DNA of 64,000 bases, from assembly GCA_034359265.1 (NCBI GenBank), contig CP136892.1:86606001-86670000 (forward strand), written 5' to 3'. Source of the stretch: Canna indica. Its lineage: Eukaryota; Streptophyta; Magnoliopsida; Zingiberales; Cannaceae. The notes below the pieces were generated by a model. The model did no database searches, was not told the DNA's origin, and worked only from the letters and a program-made list of their open reading frames with translations. The first letter of the stretch is position 1. Each line of letters starts with the position of its first letter. Below, one piece after another: positions 32,640 to 45,562 of this stretch. The position numbers and the translations under genes were made by a program.

Positions 32640-33951
32640 GAAGGTATTTGGCTGTCGACGAGTGGAATTTACTAATTGCAACTTGTAATTTCAATATTAT
32701 TTGTGGGCCGCAAATGGAATTGCAGCCTAAAAAGCTCGCAAGCCAAGATTGCGGGCTACAAATACAATAATTTAAATATTAAAAAATAATTAATTTGTGC
32801 AACTTAGAGTCATCGGATATAGACGGGATAAATATCAAAGTGGTAGATTTTCGCGCGCTAAATGCGATGATAGTGTCAAATTATAGAGTTGATGTCGTAT
32901 GATAATTTTATATATATATATATATATAATATTATACAAAAATTAAAGTTATTAATTTATCTGACTAGGTCTGGCAAATCGTGTCGGGCCTAAATTTTTG
33001 GCCAGTCTGAGAAAAATCGTGCTAGACCCGGCCCAAAAAAAATCGTGCTAGGCTGAGCCCGAAAAAATTCGTGCTCGGCCTTGCCGAAAAAATCGTCCTC
33101 GTCCATGCCCGAAAAAATTCGTGTCTGGCCCGGCCCAAAAAAAATTGTGCTCGACCGGCCCAGAATAATTCGTGCACGGCCCGACCTGTCGTAAAAAAAT
33201 TCGTGCATAGCCCGGTTCGATTCGGCCCGAAAAATTTCGTGTCTGGCCCGACCCAAAAAAATTCATGCATAGCTCGGCTCAAAAAAAAATAGTGCACGGC
33301 CTGGCTCGCAAAAATTCATGCCCGACTCATCCCGAAATAATTCGTGCCTGACCGGGCTTGAAAAAAGTTCGTGTCTGGCCTGGCCCGAAAAAATTTGCCC
33401 GGCTCGCCTGAAAAAAGTTTGTACCCGACCTGACCCGGTAAAATTCGTGCCCAACCTATCTCATCCTAACTCGAAAAAAATTCATGCCCAGCCCGGCCAG
33501 GACCTAAAAAAATTCCTGCCCGTCCCCGCCATGCTCGAAAATAATTTGTGCACTGCCCGGCTCCACCCGGCCCGAACAAATTCGTGCCCGATCCGACCCG
33601 AAAATATTTGTGTCTGGCTCGACCTGACCCGAAAAAGTTTGTGCCCGGCCCGGCTCGGCTCAAAAAATTCGTGCACGACCTGTCCCGACCCGGCCCAACA
33701 AAATTTGTGCCCGATCCGTCCCGAAAAAATTTGTGTCCGACCTAGCTCGAAAAAAATCGTAAGATGCAAGTTACAAGTTGCAAGTGTAATTGCAACTTTC
33801 ATTTTGCGATCAACTAAACGCTTGCAAATAGAAGTTGCAACTCTACTTGCAGACAACCAAACGATATGCTGCAAAATTTATTTGTGGGCATTTACTTTTG
33901 CATGCAAATAAATTTTACAGTATTTGCACTTGCGGACAACCAAACGCCCCC
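32640..33951. mobile_element. PIF/Harbinger-like non-autonomous element carrying a minisatellite
   Basis: Flanked by TAA (32637-32639 and 33952-33954). Terminal inverted repeats GAAGGTATTTGGCTGTC and, inverted, GGGGGCGTTTGGTTGTC match at 12 of 17 positions. TAA/TTA target sites and GTTTGG-rich ends are typical of PIF/Harbinger. Subterminal regions share AATTGCAACTTGTAA-type and TTTGTGGGC words. The centre is filled by a ~790-bp tandem array, so the 1.3-kb element encodes no transposase. Confidence 0.7.
32970..33760. repeat. Minisatellite, about 27 diverged units of 18-40 bp
   Basis: Alternating A-rich and GC-rich blocks with consensus near CCCGAAAAAATTCGTGCCCG followed by a variable GGCCCGG stretch. 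Units differ in length by multiples of the GCCCGG filler. Because few units contain stops, long overlapping open frames appear on both strands (for example 33318-33911 on the + strand); these are by-products of the repeat. Confidence 0.9.
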
Positions 33952-34480
33952 TAAAGCACCTCCAAAAGTAAAAGTTTTAGTTTTCATGTCACGTGGAAGT
34001 TAATGCATGATGGACTTTCGATGCGCCAAAAGCTAAGAGAAAGGTTCTCTAGAGTTGTTGATATGTCCTTAGTGTAATCAGAAAGTGAAGTCTGTGTTGC
34101 ATTATTTTGTGTTTTGCTCTCATGTGTCTCTTATTTGGCAACGGTTTGGCGTTATTAGACTAGATTGATGTTTACTTCTAGACTCTATTTGACATTGGTG
34201 GTTGGAGTTGTATAGAAATTGATGTTGGAGTCTATTTGTTCCTAAAATACTACTCTGGTTGCATTCATTCTACGGCGGATTTGGTTGGCACAAAATGTTA
34301 AAATTTTTGAAGTCACCGTGACATTTGGATTAGTGCTCACTGTCTTACAAGAGAAATTTGGACGTCTTCTTACAAACATTAGTACTCTCTTTTTAAAATG
34401 AATCTTGTGCACTATTTAATTGTTTGAGAATTTCATTCTTTGCGTTTGTGCTATTGGTCCCATTAGGAACATTGTATTGA

Positions 34481-37410
34481 TTTTTTTTGGGTTTCAATAT
34501 AATTATCTATTTTTTATTTAAAATTTTTAAATATATATAATAACGAGTAAAAGAAGGTAAAAAAATAAATATATTATTTTATTTTAATAATAATTCATTG
34601 ACTATAATAAAATTTATCCGACCCAAAAAATATTATTATATACTCTAAATTACTTTTTAGTTTAGTAAATATTATTTTTATATTATTTCTTAAAATAAAT
34701 TAATAATTTTTAATTATTATATAAACATAAAAAAATATTTTAAAAAATATCAAATGATATCAAATCTAGATTAATCATTTTATAATATTTAAATTATTAT
34801 TTTTGTAATTTGTAATTTTGTATTGCCAATTTTTTAAGTTACAATTTTTTTTTTCAGCTTACAAATGATATTAAATATACAATTACTAGATATGGTAAAA
34901 AAAATTACAGTCAACTAAATAAATTTGCACTTGCAAGGACCAAATATGTTCTTGTCGAAATAAAATAACCAAGCTTGTTCAAGAACCGGAACAAAGCAGA
35001 AGAATAATAATTATGTCGTTGAATCAATAAAAGTAAAGTAACTCATACGCAAGACTATATTCCTTGTCCAATATTCTACTAACAAAGCCTCAATCTGATT
35101 AGATTCGTATCTAATGACCCAAGAATAATATTATATTAGTTGGATATCTTTGGAAAAGATAAATCGGGGGTTTCGTCATAAAGGAGCGTGGAGGTGACGT
35201 GTGAACCAATAAGATTGAGTCGTCTTTCTCACTCCATTCGTCGATGCCTTCCTGGTAGTTGACTTTAATTGTGTCCTTTGCCAATCCCCTCGAGCCAACG
35301 CTCAACATTTCACACGATGCATCTCGCATTTGTTGAGATTGTCTTCTTGTTAACATATTTTGGACTCATTAGAAATTGATATCTAATTTTGAATTTGAGT
35401 TAAACTAGAGGGGCTGGAATGCAATAGAATAAAGATACTTTATTACATTTGGGCCCCCAAACATCTTCGTTCGGACACGGGGAAGGGGCCGTACGATGAT
35501 TACACGTCGAAGCCCATGATCGCTCTTAATTGTTTGATTTAAGAGCAAGCACAATATTGCTCAATATTCTGTGGTCGTCGAACGAGCAAACATTTATTTC
35601 TACGGTTTCAATTGATCCTCTAAGTTGACTTGCTTCTCGCACTTTCTCAGGTCAACTTGATCCGTGGTCCCTTTTTACAAAGAAAAGAGAAGAATCGTGG
35701 ACCAACTCATGATTTGTCAACTAAATTTATAGCCCAATGTCAATGCTTCCTGAGTATGGGTGAAAATATCTTACATGTTTTTTACAAATTTATGATTCAA
35801 ACTTTAGTATTTATTAAAAATAAAATAAAATATCTTTAACACGATCAACCACAACCATATTACATTCTAGGTTGGATAAGTCATTTAAAAAATAACCGTC
35901 TTTATAAGTTTAATAAAATATAATCAAATTAATAATTTCATGGACAAAAGTATTCACGATACCCAACTCATATTATAAAAAATGTGTATATTTCAACAAC
36001 AAGGGATAAAGACAACACATATCGTCTTGGATGTCAATCCAGGATAATTTGAAATAATCCGTCTAGGGTGTCGATAACTCGGGATAATTCGTCAACGGAG
36101 TCAACAACCCGAAACTAAAACAAAAGACCCTACAGTCTTTATTGATATCTATGTTGCTCGTGTGATTTCTATTTGTGCTATAGATGACTTACAAGGAAGA
36201 AAAGAATCTCATACATTCCAAAGATTATTGTGGGATGCCAAAAATTGATTGACGAAACCTCGACGCGGGAGCTACATGTTGGTCGTGACTGCTGACCACG
36301 TAAGATTGGTCGGATGGCGATCGTTGGGTTGCACTGTAGCGGCGCGCTGCAGCTTTAGCGCATTGTCCCATTATCGGCTGCGGCTCTAGCCATTTTGATC
36401 ACGTTGGCTAATACTGTGGAGCAACAATCTTAGCCCCATTCGGTCGATAATGTGCTGAAGGTGATGTCAACAATTATAGATGGTGGATCTGCCGAGGAAA
36501 GGAAGAACAAATGAACACGAGACGGAAGGAGAGAATGAGATAAGAATGATAGATAATTTTTATCTATTTATATAAAATTTGATAAAAAATTATATGAATA
36601 ATCAATTTTGATTAATTTCAAATGGCCGTTCCACATCATTTCTTGTGCTTTTTAAGTATCCTTAGCTCGTAGAGTATTATAATTTACTTAACATAAAGAT
36701 TAATGGAGCAAAGACGGCGTGTATGCAACGCAACCACGCTTGACGACTTCAAGTCAATCGGTCAACACCCTGACATGCAATTTTCCACAGTTTCGTCAAG
36801 TCTTAGCTAATCGAACGAACATCGAGCAAGGTAAACCCGATAACTGTACGCAGAGACCGACATCGCCCTCCTCCTGTCAATGACATGTTTCCATCACATT
36901 ATAATGCACGTCAAACACTAAAACAGAGAGGATAAGAAGGAGAGAAGCTGCTGACGAAAGGTGGGGAAGACGAAGGCGACGGCTAATGCGGATTGCGAGT
37001 GGCTGTGCTTTGGCAGCTAAACCTGCGATGGCTTCCTGTCGGCAGCATGTTTCATTGTACCTTCTCCAGCTACCACTTCCTTCCTTCCTTTCTTTTGACT
37101 GTCCTTTTCCTCTATTTTAATTTATTTTTTATTCAGCATCGATCGCCTCCACATCATTTCTTTGCGTATTTAGATATTATTATCTGCATCTAATTAATAG
37201 TTTCTCTCTCAGGCTGAGTTGTAGTCATAAAATGCTCGCAGCCTCGCCTGTCATGAGTAGACTTTTCTATAAGTAGAATCAAGTTGACCGAAATAATAAT
37301 TTCCTTGACCCACCGAAAAAGGATGCCAAATGGAGCAGTATACTGTGAGAATTCCAACGGAACACCCGAATTCTCTCTCTCTCTCTCTCTCTCTCTCCCT
37401 TTTTCATGCT
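34481..37410. other. Intergenic, AT-rich
   Basis: No supported gene. Extremely AT-rich at 34500-34930. The ORF-like stretches near 35111-35356 and 35630-35839 have no domain. The last 40 bp is the CT-repeat promoter of the next gene. Confidence 0.45.
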
Positions 37411-37440
37411 CTGAATTATAAATATATATACACCCGAAGA
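37372..37440 (+). promoter_or_regulatory. CT-repeat and TATA promoter
   Basis: A pure CT microsatellite (37372-37398) is followed by TTATAAATATATATAC (about 37416-37431), a strong TATA box about 60 bp before the start codon at 37479. CT-rich core promoters are common in plants. Confidence 0.6.
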
Positions 37441-37478
37441 ATCCAACGAGAGGCTCCGTCCCCGCTCAGTCTCAAAAG

Positions 37479-38000
37479 ATGAAGCGCACCAGAGCAGAGG
37501 GCGCGCTCCCGCCTCCCAAGGCCGCCGCGGACGAAGCAGCAGCCCCCGCCAAGACCCAGCGCCGTCACAAGGCTACGTCGACGCCCAGGTCAACCGCCGC
37601 CGCGGGGAGGACCAAGCCGGCCGAGAATGCTGCACGCAAGGGCAGAGGAGACGATAAGATTAGTCCCTCCGCTGCTGCTGCTGCTGCTGCTAACCCCGCC
37701 GACTCGCTGCACTCGCCCCTTGCTTCTCTCCCCTGCGCGACGTCGGATCAGGCCGAAGTCGGATTGGGGTGGGGCGCCGACGTGGCGGCCGAGCTCGGGG
37801 AGTGGTGGTGGTGGTGCCCGTCGGGCGTGGAGGAGGAGAAGCTCTCCGGGTGGTTTCCCTTCGTGGATGAGGATTTCCTCTGCTCCGATACCAGGGCAGG
37901 AGAGGCGTCTTCGGGTGGCCTGCTGTGGGAGGAGGCAGATCATGATATCTGGCAGCTGCAGCACATCCATGAGATCCCGCAGACTGCATCATCAAAATGA
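37479..38000 (+). CDS. Conserved plant protein of unknown function, 173 aa
   Basis: Single-exon GC-rich frame behind a good TATA box. The N-terminal half is basic and Ala/Pro-rich with nuclear-localisation-like clusters (MKRTR, KTQRRHK, RKGRGDDK) and a GCT-repeat-encoded poly-Ala run (about 37668-37690). The C-terminal half is acidic and Trp-rich: LGEWWWWCPSG, EEEKLSGWFPFVDEDFLCSD, then EADHDIWQLQHIHEIPQ. The WFP..DEDF...DIWQ.Q.IHEIP order looks like a conserved angiosperm module, but I cannot name a function. A nuclear regulatory role is a guess from composition only. The short 5' UTR (~30 nt) fits the TATA position. Confidence 0.65.
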   Translation: MKRTRAEGALPPPKAAADEAAAPAKTQRRHKATSTPRSTAAAGRTKPAENAARKGRGDDKISPSAAAAAAANPADSLHSPLASLPCATSDQAEVGLGWGADVAAELGEWWWWCPSGVEEEKLSGWFPFVDEDFLCSDTRAGEASSGGLLWEEADHDIWQLQHIHEIPQTASSK

Positions 38001-41000
38001 TGGGTTCTTTTTTTTTCAAGGAGGGGAGGGAGTCAAAGATTAGCTAGAAATAGAGAACACAAAACTAGTCAAGAAGAGAGATGAACCGAAGAAAGTAGAA
38101 AAGAGAGAGAGAGGCAAAAGTAACACAAACTTGCAAGTATATAGCAAGTGGTGTGTTTATTTTTGTGTTGTTCTGGTTTTGCTTCTGCACTTCTGCTTTG
38201 TGGTTCGTTTGTACAAATTACTGAAAGAAAGCAGCTTTCTTTTGTTCCTCTTCTATTCTAATCCTGACTTATTGTTTCTTCTCGCTCTCAAATGCTACAA
38301 TGCAGCAAATGAAGAACCCTTAATTACCTCATATTGTAGATGCATGTTCATGATGAATACAGTGCTTCGTTCCATTTGTCCAGCATTTCTCATGCTATTG
38401 CAGAACCGTGTTTAAGATTAGCACGATAAATGCTGAAACGACTCAATCAATGTGTTGTTCCTGGTTTTCGGGAAGTTAATAATAGTTCTACCCAGCGAAA
38501 GGTCATTTCTCGTTTGTCCATGCCACTGACCACTGTAGAATACATAATAAATAGAAAAAGGTGTTCTGCCATAGCCTGTAAGGTTTACCACATTAGGAAG
38601 AAAGGTAATTTGGAAAAGAAAGAGGACCACTCGAGCTCAGCGGTGGTTTGTTCAATGATGTTGCTTTCAGAAACCACATCCTCGAAGTGCAGGTCCGGCT
38701 TTTGTTTCCAGCAAGATGCTGCACGCTGCCGACAGACGATCCGAAATCCTGTACAAATGCATGCCCTGGCAAATTTGGTTCCATTACCGACAGCTGAATT
38801 GGAAGCTGAGCAGTGAGTGATATCCAGCGGCTGGAACAGCGGGATGGTACTTGTCCCTAAGTATCAGACCTCGTTATCTGCCCCTCCCCGTCCTTTGGTT
38901 CCTAAATGTATTACTGTAGTCGCAGAGAGAGGTTTGTGTACCAGCTAGGATGCTCTCTAATCTGAAACATCATGTCCTTTCCAATGATCCATAATGTTGG
39001 ATTGTTAATGGCTTCATGTTATATATCCATGATTTGATCTGATCGGTAGAATTATTTCTTCATTATTGTCATTTTGAGACAATGCTGATATATATCCATC
39101 AGGTTTAGAACTCATTGATGGGCACATGGCTGCATTCTAACATGTTGCTCAATTTTAGCATCCATCAATAGCTTGCTTTTGGAGTTGAGAGTTCTACAAG
39201 AAGCGTTACGACTTTAAGATCGACCAAATTTGTTTCAGCATATACTGTAAATAAATAAAAAATGATTCGGAGTAGCAATTGCCATCAGGCATTGCATGTG
39301 AAGAGGCATTTATTACCACCAGGGATCACAAGGAGACTCGTCTTGTCTATTTGGTTTTGATTTGCTTCTTCGCTCCATCTCTTCTTTCTCTCTCTCTTCA
39401 TTTACTGCACGAATGCATTCAAAATAACAAAGGAAAGCATTGCCATAGCAGTGGAAAAATATTACTTGGAGCCGAATGACGATCCATCTGTTGATTTTTT
39501 AAAAAATTAGTCATATAAACATTAAACTCTACACTTTTTGCTAAAACTTTATCTTCATATGCTGGTCCCTCATTTTGCAGGCACGATACCTAGTGATCCA
39601 ATGGATAAAGACGGTACATATATACACAATAGAAACAGCAGTGATGAGTTCTTTTTTAGCAGTGAGACTTTTCTGACGTGCCCAGAGAAGGAGACGACCC
39701 TCGCATTACGATTAATCTCTAAACTTATATATGTACACAGTACACTGCTGAAGCTGGCTGTCGATCGAATGGCCGAATCATGTTTGCAGTGCTGTTCTTC
39801 TCCTTTACTAAAAGCCTGTCAACTTGCGTGCAGATGAATCTTCACGCTGAGAAAGTCGCAGGCGTTTGCTATGGTGAGTAGTGATCGATGCAGTATCATG
39901 CTTTCCTTTTTCAAAGACCGAGGAAATAACCTGGCCTGTTGAGTTCCTTTCGGCTTTTGCAGCGACTACTCTGCTCGCTGCTTCTTCTGCATGCACGATT
40001 ACATTGCATATATTCTTTCACGCAACACTTGTGTTAACACATGATGTTCATGTCTGATTAATTCTCAAAACAACTTGGCAGTGGCAAATTAAAAGCAATA
40101 ATTACAAGCTAGAGCCCAGTGAATAATAACATTCATTCTAATGGGCCTCAGCTTCGGCCATATCTGCAGTCATAGCAGCAAGAACTGTAACTTTTCTATC
40201 CGAATATATAATTGGTCAACTTAATTAAACAAAATCTGCATCTGCACGTCGCATTCATGCATCCTCATCGGATTCGACATCCCGGCACATCAGATAGGGA
40301 ATGGTAGAGATAATTAAACTGCACGAGATCTTTCGTAACGTACCTGCAGTCCTGCTTATGAGAAAAGAAAAGAAAGAAGAGGAAGAAACATAAATTTCTT
40401 GATAATTATAATGAAGTTAACTCCATTGGAAATAAGCGTGCCCGCAAACCGAGCTATCTGAAGGAGGAGTGTGGCTTGCTGGGTTCCGGAGCGGTCAACG
40501 TGTTCATCTCAGAAGCCACACCGCAATACCACGGAAGGAGATGAAACAGTAGCTGTTCAATCTTCTCGATGGCCTAATATGCCAAAAGATACATTATCAC
40601 CAGATGAGACTCGTGTCCTTTCTGCTTTAAAGATAATATCTCAAACATGTGGCCGCCCTCAGTTTTCAGTTCTCAGAGCCATCTGTTAATTAATTATCTT
40701 CGATCAATCTTCTTGTGATCAATCATTCCTCTACGTGTGGATCGAGTCACCGGAGCTGATCGATCCACGTGGCGTTTCTCACTGAAGCCCCCTCATGCAT
40801 GTCAATGAATAATTTTATATCTACAGAAAAAACTCTGAAGATAAAATGCCCGAGTTGATTTGGGGAAGAAGCGGATTTGTTCTTAAAAGGACAGGCGAAC
40901 AGAAGCCATATGAGAAAGAAGAATTGAAGAAGAAGAAGAAAGATGCGCACGTAAGCTGCTTGGATACACACACAACACAATTATCTCTGCCGTGTCAGTG

Positions 41001-41510
41001 CTGATATTAACAGATGCTAGAAATGGATGTTATTTTCAATTAGGAATCGCAAATTGATTAATTAGCGAGTCGGAGCAAAACGACATGCAAAGAGAATATA
41101 ACTCGTTTTCTTTCATGGAATTGTGCCTTTGTCGATAAATTGGGTATCTTTCCAGATACTCGATGGGCATCTACTTCTGTAAGACTTAATTTGTGCCGAA
41201 TCGTCGTAATTAATTAGTTCCGACCACTAGCTAACTTTGAATTGATGTGTTCAAGATATGTCTTGGGTAGTTGCGTGCGTGGACAACCAATTATATATAT
41301 ATATATAGGGGAAAGGAAGAGAAATCCAATGAGGATGATTAATTAGTATGTAGAAATGACGAGGACTAGATGAATTCAATATGATTAATAGATATTTGTG
41401 TGTTGGAGCAATGCGACTGTGTCCAACATTTATCACATTTTCCTACACGGGAAATTATGTTTAGCCTTATCACCTAGTACTAAGGTGTTCTACCGCCTAT
41501 TCAGCCATCT
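38001..41510. other. Intergenic, no confident gene
   Basis: The 3' UTR of the 37.5-kb gene, then a long stretch with several 60-130 aa frames (largest 38430-38816, 128 aa, + strand) lacking domains or codon bias. A TA run lies at about 41290-41306. Confidence 0.4.
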
Positions 41511-41512
41511 TA

Positions 41513-42140
41513 GGTCTGGTGTGATTGATATGAAAAATAATTTTTAAAATAAAATTATAATTCTTATGAATTAATTTTTCACGTGTATTTTTTAGAAAAT
41601 ATTTAAAAAAATATTTGATTGATAAAAAATTAATTCGTAGAAAGTCTATCTACACTATGAAATGATCAATATTTTTTTTATAAATTAATATTTTAATTTA
41701 TATGTGTCAGTATATATATAAAAATAAATTTTATTTGTATATATATATATAATTAATATAATATATATATTTTATTATATATAAAAAATAATTTTTATTT
41801 ATAATTAATATAAAAATTTACCTATTTTACTTGAAAATAAAATAAATATATGGAGAATTAAAAAATTATTTAATATCATAATATTATCCATATAAATAAT
41901 AAATTTTGCATTAAATACAAATGTAAGGATAACGTTGACTTTTTCTTTCAATTATAATGCAAGAAATGCAACTTACTTAGGTCCCCACTCCCCATAGGTA
42001 AGTTACTTCATGTGTTTTGCAGAAAGTTATACTTGCTGAGAAAATTATATTTCTTACGAAATACAAAAAGTGTGTCAATCAAATAAGAATTATTTTGACT
42101 ATTTCTTGGAAAGTAAAAATTATGTCAATCAAACGAGGTC
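41513..42140. mobile_element. PIF/Harbinger (Tourist-like) MITE, 628 bp
   Basis: TTA target duplication at 41510-41512 and 42141-42143. Inverted ends GGTCTGGTGTGATTGATATG and, inverted, GACCTCGTTTGATTGACATA, continuing into AATTTTTA. The interior is extremely AT-rich, with a TATATA-rich centre and no coding capacity. Confidence 0.75.
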
Positions 42141-42143
42141 TTA

Positions 42144-44480
42144 ATTTATCTCAAAATCTCATTCCACGAGGATTCAATGTATATTAATTTTATAGTTCAG
42201 TTTCGATTAGATTAATCGATAATCTAAATCATTTTATTTATATATTAACAATATGTAATTAAAATTTAAAAATAAAAAAGAAGGCATATTTATGTTGTAC
42301 TCTTGGAGTCGACTAATACTTTGGTTCCAATCAAACTAGATATGTTTATATCCACGTTCATGAATCAGACTCGAGTCAAGTCAATCGCAACCTAGCCAAG
42401 GGGCTCCACTTGATAATACAAGGATACTTACATTCTTTGTTAATTAACAGAGATTCGACAGAATGAGCCTGACATCTTTTAGATAAACTTAATTATTTTG
42501 GGCATATTCTCGCGAGATTCGAAGAAAACATCGTCGTTCGAGACATCTTTATCTTTTTTATTAAACAAAAATAAAAAATCATAATAGATAACCATACTAA
42601 GGGTCGAACTCTAGATATTTAAACAACATATAATATATTGTGGGTACCCACAGTTAGCTTGAGACATCTCTGTCTTGCTTATAAAATAAACACGATGCAC
42701 ATTAGGTATACTCTCAATTTTAAATTTATCATCTAGAAATTCATGATACTTGAGTGTCATAATATAAAAAATATGTAATCATGCATGTGTATATTATATA
42801 ATAAACATATAATCAATTTTATTTGCTCATCGAAATTGAATCAAATTAAATTTTTTTAAAAAAATTCATTAACAAAAATCGAGCTGTAAAATTACTATCC
42901 GAACCCAAATTCTAAGATCCGATTAATTAGTTAACCACAGTGGTTAGCTAATTCTATTTGTGATCCCTTATATTTGATCTATTTCAATTCCAAACAGTAA
43001 TTATAAAAAAAATAAATTAATTCGACTTTCGATTTTAGATAGTAAATTTGTAAACCGCTTTAATTTTAATTATTCGTATATAATAAAGCGGTTGACCCAA
43101 GTGTTGCCACCCCTTGCAAGCAAAACATGCAAATGACCTGACCTTGCCAGGAGAAGTATTCCTCTAATTTGTCATCTGTGTGGATAGTATATTATTATAT
43201 ATTGTCTAAAAATTTAAGACTATGATCTTGATTATTATATTTTATCTTTGTTTTTTTTAAAAAAATATTCATGTAACTCGAATTTTGGAGTAACGTTTTT
43301 TGTCATTATTTTGCGTTTAGGGATGGATTTGACTTGACCTACCCCAATACATAAATTTGCATTTGTTATGCATCGCGTCATGGGAAAAAAAGGAATTGTT
43401 TTGCTCACTTCACAAGTTCACATTAGACACCCCTCCAAATCTAATTATTTAATCCATCCCAGTCAATGGACCCCTTTTTTTCTCCTCGAGCGATAAGAGT
43501 TTTCTAAAGTAGATTACAACCATTTAAATCGAGACGAGCAGACATGGTCTGGCCCACCTGCAATCAATGAGCCAGATTTATTCTCACCTCCAGGCATTAT
43601 ATATATACATGCCACTAATTTAGACCAGATTAATCGTGTGATTAAAATAATAGAGGAGAAAAGAAAAAAACACCTCGTAATTATGAATCCGGCAGGCAAG
43701 AAAGGAAAGCAGTGGCCATAAATTATGGAAGAAGATGGGAGAACCTAACAATCAATATTAATCGCTTCGGATTCTTTTCTTTGCCCACTCGGGGGGGCAA
43801 AAACTAGAAGAATTAAAATGGACACCTCCGCCATATCTCCGACCTTACTTTAATCGAGATTTGGTCTCGCAAATTGAGTTGTGCCACTCATCATCATCTT
43901 CCCCCCCGTTAATCCATTATTTAAAGCGGATGAAGATTGATTCAATTGACCACACTCTTCTTCATAAGAATCTTCTTCCAATGCCATACATAGAATAACT
44001 ATGTGCTGTCCATGTCAGAGAGAGAGAGAGAGAGTCTTAATTTAGTTTACTCTAATCCTGCATAATAGTCCATGGGGACAAGAACCACAATTATTTGCCC
44101 CTCCCTTGTCCTTAATTTACGATCATGTAAATCTGAACATAACAAGTGATTAATAAAGCAAAAGTGCACGCAGAGGAATGGAATTGTGGGCACTATGCAT
44201 CTTTGACGCCTTGCCTTGTGACCTCCTTGGCTAACGTATAAAGCAAGCAATTGGGGAAGAAGATTGACAAGGGAAAGGCCTTTTTGACTCTTCAATAATC
44301 AACCCATTTAATCCAAGAGCCGTGCCAAATGCTCTCTTTTCTTCTTCTGTCAAGTGTCAATTTCAATTAAAATAATTAATATTAAAAATGAAGAGTCAAT
44401 ATTTCTAGTAATAATAGCGACAGCCTGTAATTTATTTACATTATTGATATTGTTGTCATAAAATGACTCATTTACCCATC
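42144..44480. other. Intergenic, AT-rich
   Basis: No supported gene. A GA microsatellite lies at about 44018-44034. Short frames near 43514-43699 and 44047-44295 on the - strand have no recognisable domain. Confidence 0.4.
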
Positions 44481-44500
44481 CATCACAAGGCCTTACACGT

Positions 44501-44965
44501 CACGTGTTTTCCTTGATAGAGAGATGCGCAGAGATGGACAGATACCCAACCCCTCTTTTCTTTTTGCTGTTTTTGCGCAAACACCGAACACGATCGCGCG
44601 CTGCGCTCGACGAAAACCCAGTCGGTGCACGTGATCCCACGTGACGGTAGTCGCCGCTCAGCGGCCGGCCAGCGAGTCAGCGACATGGCATGCGCGCGGA
44701 CAGGTTGCCGTGAGCAAAACTGCTCGCGTCCGCATAAATGCATAATGTGTGTGCGCGCCAGCTACGGCGACTAATTTAATGATGTGCGTCCAAAGGGCGC
44801 CTATCGCCCCACGGTACGACACATTGGGCCACGTTTTGGGTCCAACCAACCGTTTCCCATCAAACTTGGGGATCCGCCCCGATTCGGTTGTCGAGTTGCT
44901 TCCTCGTGCAGATTTCATTTTGGCGCGGCGAGAACGGTGGGTAGTGGGTACAACCGCACCACGTG
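44501..44965 (+). promoter_or_regulatory. Cluster of four CACGTG G-boxes
   Basis: CACGTG occurs at 44501-44506, 44628-44633, 44638-44643 and 44960-44965, the last with ABRE-like context (CACGTGAC). It lies about 0.5-0.9 kb upstream of the TATA box of the next gene. Frames over this GC-rich stretch (such as 44749-45108) look like promoter noise. Confidence 0.55.
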
Positions 44966-45396
44966 ACGACACCTGCCGCGCCTGGATCCGTTCCATCTTT
45001 ACCCACGGTTCAAAAGATAAACAAGCACTTCCCCACCGTTCAATAATAAATAAAATTTCTATATCCAGCCGAGCCGAGAAAGACCGAGCCGGCCCGCGCA
45101 ACGCGTAGTACGTAGCGCTTTATGACAAAGCCGAGCCGACGAAGACCGAGTCAGTGGTCCCCGCCCATCCGGACGCCAGCTTGCGGATTTGAAACCCGGT
45201 TCATAACGGACATGCCCCGTTACTTTATTCTTGTTTTTTTAATAAAACAAGGCAAAGGAGGGAAACGAGAAAAAGGCAACGCAGCGCCCGTGATGGATGA
45301 CCCTAGAAATCCTCCCTCTTTTGTTTCTTTGCATTTGGGCCCCTCTGGGTATCACATATTACGCTCCTCCGACTTAAACCGCTCTTCTTCCTCCCC

Positions 45397-45404
45397 TATA
45401 TAAG
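45397..45404 (+). promoter_or_regulatory. TATA box
   Basis: TATATAAG within CCCCTATATAAGGTGCCTCC, 159 bp upstream of the start codon at 45563. A textbook plant core promoter, predicting a start near 45430 and a 5' UTR of about 130 nt. Confidence 0.75.
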
Positions 45405-45562
45405 GTGCCTCCGCCATCTCCACCGTGTACAACATCTCCAGCACGCGTACTCTTTTATTCTCCCTCTATCCATCGCCTTCCTATCCTAACCCTGTTACTT
45501 TTATTCTCTTTCCGTTCTACCCGACGCCCACAAGAAAAAAGTGCCCTTCCCCTTTCGCCTCC

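Larger units (their letters stand above)
32490..34480 (+). mobile_element. LINE relic interrupted by a DNA transposon
   Basis: Left part 32490-32639 encodes the LINE C-terminal stretch WALEWNGIYSIAFGYKLLF. Right part 33952-34480 continues with IKAPPKVKVLVF, then a zinc-binding (zf-RVT) motif CNQKVKSVLHYFVFCSHVSL, and RRIWLAQNVKIFE. Stops and frameshifts show it is dead. The two halves meet at a TAA duplication flanking the inserted element, and reading across the empty site gives a continuous match to the family. Reverse transcriptase itself is not seen. Confidence 0.7.

Noticed and set aside
38430..38816. 128-aa frame on + strand
   Set aside because: No domain, no codon bias, no promoter, and internal composition of spacer DNA.
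44658..45108. Overlapping 147-aa (-) and 119-aa (+) frames
   Set aside because: They lie in the G-box-rich promoter of the next gene and have no recognisable protein features.
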